Shown here: positions 13,729 through 24,600 of the stretch, piece by piece | Layout of the letters: each line of letters starts with the position of its first letter | Numbering within the stretch: the stretch's first letter is position 1 | Assembly (NCBI GenBank): GCA_013397795.1 | Contig: VZTJ01005676.1 | Coordinates: 314,499 to 378,498, forward strand | DNA: 64,000 bases | Direction of reading: 5' to 3' | Source: Orthonyx spaldingii | Taxonomy: Eukaryota > Chordata > Aves > Passeriformes > Orthonychidae | The notes under the pieces: model-generated | What the model was told of the DNA's origin: nothing | Database searches by the model: none | What the model saw: the letters and a program-made list of their open reading frames with translations, nothing else | Position numbers and translations under genes: made by a program

Positions 13729-13822
13729 TATTTGGCATTACTACATGACAGACAAGTTGCAGGCTGCTGTCCGACAGATCTGGAAGCGGACACGGGGTCA
13801 GTGCAAAGAGTACACCTGGGAG
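13729..13822 (+). other. exon-like island, unknown
   Basis: A 94-nt stretch bounded by a plausible acceptor (CTTTTTCTTAG, AG at 13727-13728) and donor (GGGAG|GTAAAG). It is open in one frame for 31 codons, in a frame open from about 13684 to a TGA near 13860. It keeps several CpGs in a CpG-poor intron. The conceptual peptide is basic and matches no family I recognise. Spliced directly to exon 2 it would not be in frame with the HIPK3 start codon, so it would act as 5' UTR or a cryptic/poison exon. It could also be part of an old SINE or a conserved non-coding element. Confidence 0.2.
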
Positions 13823-14589
13823 GTAAAGCGAGTGCCTTTACCCCCACGACTCTGTCACTGATACATGAACTTCTGCAGTGGGGTGGAATAGAACTCAGGG
13901 AAAGCACCTGCCTTTCGTGAATGGATTAGGTTACTGGACATCGTAATTTACTGGAAAGTTGTCGTTGTTTATGTGTACCTACCCATGCCCCCTAAGTTAT
14001 TTTGGGCCCCATCACATGGCTTGACCACTTTCATTTTCATCCCAGTGAAATTCTTTGAGCTTTGGCAGTTGTGACATTTGTCTGTTCTCAGAAGCCTGAT
14101 GGTGCTTGCAATGAGAAGGTTGGATACCTTGTATAACAGGTAGCATTGACTCACAACTGAAAACTTATGAGTTATTTTATGTTATCATTGCTAAATATTT
14201 GAATTGGTTTTTCAGTTGTGTTACTGAACACTGTGGTACTTTTGTATGTAGAATTGGTGGGAGGTTTTAAATGAAAGTTGAGTTTAATAGCACAAAGGTA
14301 GGTCCCCTGCTTGAAAAATGACATGACTGCTGCAGACTATCTCTGTCCTGTCCAACCAGCTAAAGCACTCAACTGCAGTAACCTGCTGCTGCCAAAGTCC
14401 TTGTGTGTGCACTGGTAAAGTGTGAGGGCCTTGTTCTGGCCACAAGAAACTAAATATAAAACAACTTTAGACCAGCTCATTTGGAGAACATAATTGTGTC
14501 CTGATTTTTCTTTTAGAAGTAGCAGCTGCCGAAAAGCTTGGAAACGTGCACCATTTTCACTTGTTTTTTCTTTTTCTCTCCCTCTGTAG

Positions 14590-15685
14590 GTATGGCATCA
14601 CAAGTCTTGGTCTATCCACCATATGTTTATCAAACCCAGTCAAGTGCCTTTTGTAGTGTGAAGAAACTCAAACTAGAACCAAGCAGTTGTGTGTACCACG
14701 AAAGAACCTACCCGCAAATCTATGTGAATGGTAAAAACTTTGGAATTTCTCCCCACAGGGTTAGTACTTTCTTTCAGACTAAAAACCCATTTGATAGACC
14801 TCGAGGACAGAACTTTTGGTTGCAGTCAAATGCTGTTGCTTTAAAAAATACTGCAGGTGCTACAAAAGCGTTGGCAGCGTGGGTGCAGCAACCTCAGCTA
14901 GAGGCCCCTCGGGCTGGGACGCAGGGAAGCCGGTCGGATATCCTGGAAGGAGCCCAGCGATGTGGATTGAAGCGTAAGAGCGAGGAGCTGGATAATCAGA
15001 ACAGCACGATGCAGATTGTTGATGAACTGTCCATCCTGCCTGCAATGCTGCAAACCAACGTGGGGAACCCGGTGACGGTGGTGACAACAACTGCAGCTTC
15101 CAAGCAGAGCGGTACCAGCGGGGATGGAGATTACCAGTTAGTGCAGCATGAGGTGTTGTGCTCTGTGAAAAACACCTACGAGGTTCTTGATTTCCTGGGG
15201 CGAGGGACCTTTGGACAAGTAGTCAAGTGCTGGAAAAGGGGGACGAATGAGATTGTGGCAATCAAAATCTTGAAGAATCATCCTTCGTACGCACGCCAAG
15301 GGCAAATAGAAGTGAGCATCTTAGCAAGACTAAGCACTGAAAACGCTGATGAATTTAACTTTGTGAGAGCCTATGAATGCTTTCAGCATCGTAACCATAC
15401 TTGTCTGGTTTTTGAGATGTTGGAACAGAATTTATACGACTTCCTGAAACAAAACAAATTCAGCCCTCTGCAACTGAAAGTAATAAGGCCTATTCTGCAA
15501 CAGGTGGCCACTGCACTGAAAAAACTAAAAAGTCTGGGTTTAATCCATGCTGACCTCAAACCAGAGAACATTATGTTGGTGGATCCCGTTCGGCAGCCTT
15601 ACCGGGTCAAAGTCATAGACTTTGGGTCTGCCAGCCATGTATCAAAGACTATTTGTTCAACTTATTTACAATCTCGGTATTACAG
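14590..15685 (+). CDS. HIPK3: HIPK3 exon 2 (first coding exon; residues 1-365)
   Basis: The acceptor is CTCTGTAG with AG at 14588-14589. The exon begins GT followed directly by the start codon (14592) and ends TATTACAG|GTAGGT, leaving two bases of Arg365 (phase 2). It encodes the whole N-terminal region and the kinase from the glycine-rich loop (GRGTFGQV, ~203-210) through the catalytic Lys225, the HADLKPEN catalytic loop (Asp321), DFG (343-345) and the activation loop with STYLQSRYY (Tyr358, equivalent to human Tyr359). The HAD form of the catalytic loop in place of HRD is normal for HIPKs. An upstream in-frame ATG at 14538 lies in the intron's pyrimidine tract and is not the start. An in-frame TAG directly after the donor would truncate any intron-retained product. 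Residues ~35-120 look less conserved than the kinase. Confidence 0.97.
14590..15685 (+). ncRNA. HIPK3: candidate circular RNA circHIPK3 (exon 2 back-splice)
   Basis: In mammals HIPK3 exon 2 alone is back-spliced into an abundant circular RNA of 1099 nt. The exon here is 1096 nt, one codon shorter. It has the same borders (acceptor side GTATGGC, donor side TATTACAG), so the predicted back-splice junction reads TATTACAG/GTATGG. Both flanking introns are long (about 14 kb and 30.8 kb), as is usual for circularised exons. The homology to the mammalian circle-forming exon is seen; production of the circle in this species is inferred. Confidence 0.55.
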
Positions 15686-18600
15686 GTAGGTGTCTTTTCC
15701 TTTGGTTTTTCACCTGTTACTGGAGCAAGGTTTTAGCATTTATTAAAGTAAATGGCTTAAATAATTACTCCTCCAGGTAACTAGTAACAAGAATAATTTG
15801 GAAAAGATAAAACCATCTAGCAATGTGAAAATTTTATGGTTGCTTGCCATTTTGAATGTGAATACTTGCTTTGAACGTTTCTACAGTGTTGGTTTTTTCC
15901 TGGAAGTATGTTTTGTGTTGCTCTCTGAAGTCATCACTTATTGTTATTTTGAGACCTCTGAGACTGTTTAAAAGGAAAAAGAGAAAAAAATTATCTTTCG
16001 CTTGCTTGTTTAGGGTGTCCTTCCAGCCTTCCTGACATGATGGATTTTTTTTCTGTAAGCAGCTGGACAGTGTACTAGAAGTGCCATGTTTCTATATCCT
16101 GTTGCCAAAGATTATGTAAATGCCTCTGTTTTTCTCCAGCACTTGTAAATATTTTCCCTAGTTCTTAGAAACTCCATTCTGACTGAGTGCTTTCAGCAGC
16201 TGTGGAGTTCAGTGAACTTCTGGAGTTAGGGAGTGATAGGATGTTTAAATGTTTAGGGTGATACCAGCAGGGCATTTAAAGTGATTTCAGTATTATGGTT
16301 GCATTCTACTTTTGCCTGAAAACGGATGTATGTTTTTGATAGTTTTGTTTGGTTGGTTTTTTAAAACTTTCTTTGAATAGTTACCCAGTCTGCCTGACAT
16401 TTTAGTCCTTTTGTTTTCCTTATAAGCTAAGCTTGTCTTGATTGAAGACTTTTTTCAGTTCTGCCTTGCATCATTGGCAGTAGTATGTGCTGTGTATTGC
16501 CTGTCTGCCGATTCAGTAAGAGGCTAGTAAACTAGGACAATGAGCACTTTGAAGAAAATTTTAAATATTTTACAGCTATTCAAGCTGGAAGTGAAAACTT
16601 GTGCAGTGCAGTTCTAGGCTTGATGAAATTAGTGTTTGGAGTTCATGCCAGAGGAATCTATTTTTTGACTGTAGCTTGTAAACAAGAATGCTTCATGTAC
16701 AGTGCTCACATAAAATATTCTAATTCATCACCTGCATTCTCTATTGCTTAATTGCAAACTGCAGCAGAGGATTTAAAAACTACGCAAAGTTCATCAACAG
16801 AAAACTAAATTGGGAAACGATATGGATGGATGCACGACCACATTATACAAAAATGTATATGAGAGGGAATAAAAAACTTGAATAATTTGGGAGTTCATTT
16901 TGGTGTAAAAGCTGTACACCACTTAAGATGCTGTGGTTTTGGGCTTGTCAGGACAAATCAGGCCAGGCTTGCAAAGATGGCAGGAATTCTGAGAGGCTCT
17001 AGACAAGTGCAAAGGTCTTACCTTCAGCTGGTCTGTACAGAATCATAATCCAGCAGATACTCAAGATACATGGTCTGAGAATGTTTCCCTACCTATTTTG
17101 CCTTTTTTATTTATTGAAGCTATTACAGATGATTGTGAGCTATTGCCATTTTCCCTTTCTCCCTCCCCAAGAACTTACAAAGGGAAGGCTGTGGACAGCC
17201 AGGCTGGGTGGTCCTATTGTAGTACTTCAGCCTCAACTAATTACTTCCAAAAATTTTTTTTTTCCTGTTTCAGATGGCTCAATAGGCAAAGTGTTGTGCT
17301 TTTTTAGTTGCCTACATGAAATGTAGTAGCTGTAGTTCTGTTTTACGTGGCTTGATGTTGCTTTGCACCTCTCTGTAGAATTCTGACATGGTTATGGGGT
17401 TGAGCAGGTCCATGTGCTGGCAGGATCAGTGTGCAGCTCCTTGGCACCTCGTGTGCATTTTGGATGCTTGTATTACACTGAAATGTGAACAAGTGGGGTT
17501 CCCTGTGGATGTTTATTCAAAAATATCATCCCCCAAGAATAACATTTGTGGGTGCATATACTTGTCTTGCCTCAGTGATGTTGAATGATATTCATGTGGA
17601 CTCATATGGCACATGCACCTAAAGTTTCCTAGTTAGTAAGTTGTGCTTAAGTGCTTTGTAAATATTCAGGCTTCAGTAGATCATATTCTTTGTCTTGTAT
17701 AGTTTTATAATCCTTCTATAAAGTAGCATTTAAGTCAGTAATTTTTGAAGATAAAAAAGGACATAAAAAGAAATAAAATGGTTAGGGCACATCTACTTGA
17801 ATTTTTTATATATAAATATTGGTTGAGATAATTTTGAAAAAAACCCCACTAGACTTCAACATTATTTTCAACAAAGATTTTCCTTCTAAAAAGATTTTCA
17901 ACATGCTGGATTTCATCATAGATGCATAGCTCTCTACCAGTTGTGTGATTCAAGCTAACTTTGTGTAGCCTGGCAGTTTCTCAAAATTTCTTTTTGTTCC
18001 ATTGGAAGCATCAGACTAGTGTAAATAACATCAGAAAATAGGGATTTGATTCAAAAAGTTTCAAAAGAGATGATGCTGGGGAATTTTGAAAAGTCTTACA
18101 GAAGAATGAGAAGGGCCTTCAGAGAATATATTGTATTGAGATTTTTGAAAGAGATTGTGCTTTTTGTCAATCAAATAGGGAGCAGTTATATAAAATATTA
18201 ACTGTGCTTAAATACTTTTTGTATTAGAAGAGACTGGCTTTGACCCAGTGCAGGTTTGACCTGTTTGACTGTGACATGTTGAAACAAGTTTTACAAAACT
18301 GAATGTAGAGAAAAGGTTATTTGTTGGTGGTAGTTTTTGTTTGGTTTGATTTTTTTCTTTTTCCAATCTGATCATTGCTTCTGTTTTTTTGTTCCTGGGA
18401 CCATAGTGAACTAACGATCATGAGAATGGAGAATGCCACAAAGTCTAGTGTTACAGTGTTTATTTTGAATTCTAGTGTCAGTATTTTGCATCTGTAAGAG
18501 GAAGTGATTAATGAATTGGAAAAATGAGTAATAAGAGGATTAGGACTTAAGAAGGGGAACATAATGTAGCCAGGTGAATGGCTAATGGGCTGACTTAGCC

Positions 18601-21600
18601 TATAGCAGAAGGAGAGGTGACATGAAAATGACTATTGCAGGTATTATGGTACTTTTGTATGAGGAGAGGTCCTAAAAAAGTGAGACTAACTGATTTTTAA
18701 AAGGGTATGAACAAGCAGAAAAATGGAGACAAACTGTATGGGGTGATAATGACTTGATGTTTTCCTGTTTCTGTTTCAGCTTTGTCAAGCAAAGAGAAAA
18801 TAAGAAAATGGTTAAAACAAGTATGAAAAATAGATTTTGACATTTTGTTACCTTTTAGAAACTCCTGTTTGTTATATTGCTAGCAATTGTTGGGTATGGG
18901 TATGAATAAATACTAACTGCAATATGCTGTCTGAAGTCACAGATGATTTTTGATTTGTTTCAAAGATGAGGTATTATTCTCAATGCTGTTTCCCTGAAAG
19001 GCAGTGTCTGTGCTTACATGCTCTTTTTATGCTGGTCTGGATTTTAATAGCTGTGGACTAGAGAGATCTGGTATTTGAAGCCCTTATTTGCTTCTGGCCT
19101 CACATGTTAAGACTGCTGACCTTTTCTGAGTGATCTAAGGAGGTAAATAACTAAGCAGTGTGTACATTTTCAAAAGAAAATGCCCTTACATACAGTCTAG
19201 GTGATTAAGCTTTTGTCATTTATGGAAATGGTATGAGAAGTGTGTTAATGTCCTTTTGGTCAGCTGTGCCCCAAATAATGAAAAGGGGAATGTTGCATCC
19301 CAAATGGAAAAGCTTCTTTCCCCCTTATCACACAGTGCAGGCTGTGGAGGAGGAGAATCAAAACATCTGTTTCTAAGTCTGGTCTCTTGTGCTCATCTGG
19401 GGAGGCAGAAAGTTTTCCCAGGGCATGGTGTTTCTCTCTGGAAGTCATTTTCCTTTGTTTTGCCTCTTTTCTGAGGTGAGATGCATTTAGGAAAGCACAA
19501 ATGAGAAGAGGGGCTTCAAAATGGCTGTCTGCAATGAGCGGTAGTTTCCAAGAGGAGTCAAGGGATCTGAAATGGTCAAGGCAGTGCTGCCCATCTGCTT
19601 CAGGGAGCCAGGTTACCTTCCTTTCTGTTGCCATGGGAAGCTGTGGCCTTCTCAGTGTATTGCATTCAGAGGTAACTCTTTAGGGAATTAGTGCCTAATT
19701 TTTTTTCCAAGGGGAATCACCTTCATATTGATTTAATTTGGGTTGTCTTCCTAAGGGGATTTTGAAAACGAGTCTTCAGTAAAGTGTACCAAACTCATCA
19801 TTCATAAAGTCTCTCTAATATTGTGGATCTGACAGTAGCCATTGCAGGTGCAGGAGTGAGTGTGGTACTTCACTGCAGGCTCCTGCTGCACAGCCCCCAA
19901 AGGGAGTTGAGCAGCAGCTCATCATCAGCCTGTGTAGCTGCCTCCATGGTTATTTCACCTCCTGTCTCCAAAGAAAACATCATCATCTTTGTGCTGTGTC
20001 AGATTATATTGCTGGTAGAATGCAGCTGGAAACTTGACTGAAAATGTGTTTCGAGGATAAGCACTTGGTTTCCCGACCAAAGGATGTTCCTTTTGGCATC
20101 CAGGGGTTTGCAGGCAAACTGCTGTTTAGCACAGGCAAATTCTTTGGGAAAGGAAGCAAGTAGGAAGCAATATAACTGATGTCCAGATTAAACTGGGCAC
20201 CAGCTGGACCTGATAGGCTGAGGGGCAACTTCAGTGATGTGGCAGAATGGAAGGTGTCTGGTTAGTAAGAGATGCTTGTAGCTCGGAAATGTTTTTCTGT
20301 TCCACTGGTGACAGCAGTAAAATATGATCCCAGGTATTCAGCAGTGCACTCATAAGGAAAAGCAAATGATGTGGGTAGATGCACTCAGTGGAGTCAACTC
20401 ATTCCAGAACTGCACAGTGATATTCTCCCTCTAGCCTTCCAACTAAGGATAGTTGCTAATCAACAGATTTGTTCCAGACAAAATGCCAAATGTCAATAGT
20501 GTTGCAGTGGAGTTCAGAGAGATGGAAAAATTGCTGTTGGATGTATTCCTGGTAGATGAGAGCAGACTTTTCCCGCTCTCCCTCTCTTACCCTCCTCTCC
20601 CATGAAGATCAGAGAGGACAGAGGAAAAGTGGTAATAATTGTGTTCTGTGGTCAATAACACTGTTTTCACTTGCCCAGTCAGTTCTGCTGCCCCTTGAAG
20701 AGTGATTTAGTCTGATATGGACTCTTCTGTTTTAAAGGGTTGTGGAAAAAGTATAAAGTACTTGAGCTCTGTGGTTTAATTACTGCCCATGATCTGGGCT
20801 TAGCAAGGGCTCTGTGTATGCTCTGAGGCTGTTGCACTAGGACAGCTTTTTATTTATGACTTTTTTCAGCTTCATGCTAAGTTTTAGAATAAACCACCAA
20901 CACCTTATGCTGGTTTTTTCCCCCTCAGATTTATGCCATTTACTTGATTTCTTGTTCTCCCTCTTTCTTCTACACATTCCTTCAAAATCAGGAAAAAAAA
21001 TTCTCATGGCCATAAATTCCCAGAGAGGCTTGTTTTCTCCCTGGCCTTTGTAACTTGGTTAGACATAGTCCTTGTCACTCCAGGGACTCCTGAGAACACA
21101 GGCTGACAGTGACTCTCCCTGGAGTAGTTTTTGGAAATGGAATGTTTTCTCTCTGTAGTTTGGGGTTGTCAGCAGGATGGGTTGTTATGACTCAGTAACA
21201 CAACCATTGCATCCGAGTAACTTGACAATTATCTTCCCTTAACATCAGATCAGCATATGACTTCTGTATGTTTAAAATAGCAGTTAAAAACCTGTGTACA
21301 AATAAACATCTGTCTTAATACAACTTTTCTTTGTAGCAGTGACCAAAGGGAGAAGCTGTGCAAAACTGACATCTCAGGAAGCAACTGCCTTTTCAAGTTC
21401 ACCCATTGCTGTCGCATACTTGGGGCTTCTAAATGAGCTTTATCTGGAGTGAGACGTCTTGGGGTTTTTTCTCCTTTCACAATGCCAAAAATTCCTGCTC
21501 AGTGTTTATTCAGTTTTGGGTTTGGTATGTTTAAATGAGAAGCAAAGCTCCGTTAATAAATTGATTTTTCTGTCAGTTTGGGAAGAGCGGTACGAGAACA

Positions 21601-24600
21601 AGCTAAAAATGCCTCTGTAAACAACTTGCACTTCAACATGCTAGCAGATGTTATTCTATCACTTTGAACTGTCCATCACTGAAGTGTATTGGGATATCTT
21701 AAAATAGTCAGGGGTGGTGGCCAGGGACGGTAGACTTCTATAGATGGTGAGGCTGTTTCGCTCTTGCAGTGAAATAAGCCAGAAGTACATGCTGCTGAGG
21801 GCGTTTGCTTGCTCAAGGTCACCATGTTCAAAGTCAGCTGCTCTGCTGTGAGCATGGTTACTGTCAGTGGTCTATGTAAGAGAGTCCTGGTAATGCAAGG
21901 AATTGCTATTACAAGTGAATTGGGACACTTAACAATTTTTTTTTTTCACCCCTTTAAAGTTGCAGAGCTGCGGCTGCTGGTTTATTTCCTTATCTGAGCA
22001 AACGGAACTTAATGTCAAGATAAGCTTTCGTGGCTTGTGTCTGCGAACAAATTGTTTTATTGATTTGACAAGACTTTGTTTGTACTTTTTGCATACTGTT
22101 CATTAATTGTTTTATTGAATTCCCATTTTAAACTTCTAGTTCATGATTAATAGAACCTAACAAGAACCATTATGAGTATCATCCAGAAGTGGCAATCTTA
22201 GCTCATCATAACTTCATGTTTATGTAGCTATTTTATAACAAATGTATTTTAAATTCTCTCATTATTTTCTAGTCAACATAATGTAGTCTCTAATACCTTA
22301 TTATTCTCTGTTCATAGAAGCAGAAAATAAGAGTAGATTTTTTGGTAATGATGTGGGTTTTTGGTTTTGTGTTTGGGATTTTTTTTATGTTCTGTAGAAA
22401 AGATTGTCAGGGGTTACTGTAATTTTGCAAGTTGGTTTTTTTTTTTTTCCAATCATCTCTGAAGATCCAGAGGAGAATCATGGGGATGGGAGTAGATGAA
22501 GTGGCATCCAGCCTTCATGTTGGGTTTCTTCCTGAGCTAGAGATTTTCTGAGTAACATAACCTGGGGTAAAATGTGGAGCGTTTGAAGGTACCATGTAGC
22601 TGCTGGAGATTCTAGTAATGTTAGACCAGATCATGATGGCTGGAGCAACAATGTAAATCAGAGTTCAGATAGGGGTTCTCTTAATCTTTAGATTGCTTCA
22701 GTTTGAACAGAAGGAAATTCTTTCCTGATTTTCAAGTCAAAAGAGCTCTTGGTTCTTGCTATATTGCATTTTTTTGAGGCTGAATGATAGACCTGTTTGC
22801 CACGGCTAAAGTTTTGAGAAGCAGCTTTTATTTTTCACACATTAAAATAGATCTACTGAAATGTGATCCTTTTTTTTTTTTTTCACCGCACTGATTTTTA
22901 TGTCACAAAGATCTGTTTATCGTACATCTGTGTGTACGTGAGTGTGGCTATATCAGATATCTTGCAGAAAATATCAGTGGTAGCTGCAGTGCTGTATTTG
23001 TAAATATTGTGACAAATTGCTCCCACTGGGCCTCTTTTGAAAATATGGCTGTGAATTTCTGGTGTAAGAGCAGGTAGGACTAGACCTGAATCAACGTGAT
23101 TGAAAGCGAAGCCTCTGCACCAGCCCCTCTCTTCCACCTGACATCCTTGGCTTGAAGGGAGAGGTGTTTTGTGACTGAAGGCTCCTTCTGCATCCATGCC
23201 ATCCAGCAGGAGTGAAGAGGATGGAGCAGATGTGTGGCAAGTCTGTTGATTGGAAAATCAAGCTGGTTGAGCAAGCGCAGATTGATAATGTGAGCATGTT
23301 TAGGACACAGCACTCACATGGAATCAGACCAAAACCAGCAACAAAATACTATGGAATTAAAAAAACATTGACAAGAAAAGAAACCTCTTGTGAATTCAGG
23401 CACTGATTGGAAAGTGGTAGAGGTGTCTGGGATAAAAATAAGTATTTGGGATGTAATTAAATAAAATTAAAGTTTGTGTGAAAATAGGTTGCCTGAAATG
23501 TCTGGACTGTCAAATTTTATACTTTGTATTTGAAGGTCCTTCAGTGCTAGGTTGTTTTTTGGTTTTTTTTTTTGGACTGCTAATAAAACAGCTTCTAACA
23601 AGGGAAATGGAATTAGGGGGCTGGGAGAAGCAAGCCAAAAGCACTTCACAGATAAGGTTTTCAAGCAGTTGCATTTTGAGACTATGATGTTACCTTAAGG
23701 ACATTTCCCCCTTTGTAAATACCAAGGACATTTCTGTTGTCCCAGGACAGTGCAACAATCTCCCACAAAATGTAATCTCTTTATGTGGTTACCTTTATTC
23801 ACACTTGCACTGCTGAATTTTCATCAGTATTTTGAATGCCTTCTTGGATGTTTTTCAGAATGATAGGGTCTTACCCTTGTAGTGAATCTTTAAGTATTCA
23901 AAATATTTAAACCACCAAATACTTCATGATGAAATCTTTCACAAGACTACCCTTTATTGTTTCAAGTGTAGTGCACAAAATGTTTTTTTAATGTTGACGA
24001 GTCAATATTAATGTGGATTTAAAATGTATTTTAATTGCCTAAAATTGATTCTAGGAATTGAATTGAAACAGATTTTATCATTATTTTTGTTACTTTCTCT
24101 CAATAAAACTTAATTCCCTAATAACTTTTGAACATGTGCATTTCATGGCTTCTTTGAAAAACTGCAGGCATCATTTCATGTATGTACAAAGCTTTTGTAT
24201 AAATATAACACTACATGAAGCTTTTCAACTGCATATTACTGTTGTTTTGTGAACAGAAAAACTGTTAGGGTGTGCTGTGGGTCATAGATCAGTAATAGCA
24301 CTTGGTACTTGCCAGAAAGATATGATGGCAAAAGCCATGTTCACACTAATAGTATTGGATGTTGTTCTCGGTGGCTTTTTTTTTGAACCCCAGTTAATAT
24401 TTAAATTTTTGAGCTCTTATTTTCTTGCTCTTTCACTGCTTGCCATCTAGTGAAGATTGAGTTTGTATTTTTTTAATATAAATTATGCTACATCTTTTGT
24501 TGAGTGTTTTTAATATCTTGAAGTATTCTTCAGCATGTCCACATTCCTGTCCCCCCTCACTGTAAGAATGGTTTCTAAGCTGCATTTAAACATCTGCATC

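Larger units (their letters stand above)
323..14589 (+). other. HIPK3: HIPK3 intron 1 (about 14.3 kb, start tentative)
   Basis: AT-rich non-coding sequence between the CpG-rich 5' end and the first coding exon. It ends in a strong polypyrimidine tract and CTCTGTAG acceptor (AG at 14588-14589). Open frames inside it are short and none shows recognisable homology or codon structure. Contents worth noting are a small CpG cluster at ~1040-1150, a short GT microsatellite near 7207-7219, an A/C-rich tract at 11231-11400, a T-rich tract at 11977-12008, and the unusual block at 13395-13900. I see no recognisable LINE copy. The rest shows nothing I can name. Confidence 0.75.

Noticed and set aside
14538..14591. 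Upstream in-frame ATG that would add 18 residues (Phe/Ser-rich) to HIPK3
   Set aside because: It lies in the intronic polypyrimidine tract before the acceptor at 14588-14589. The known HIPK3 N-terminus begins at 14592.
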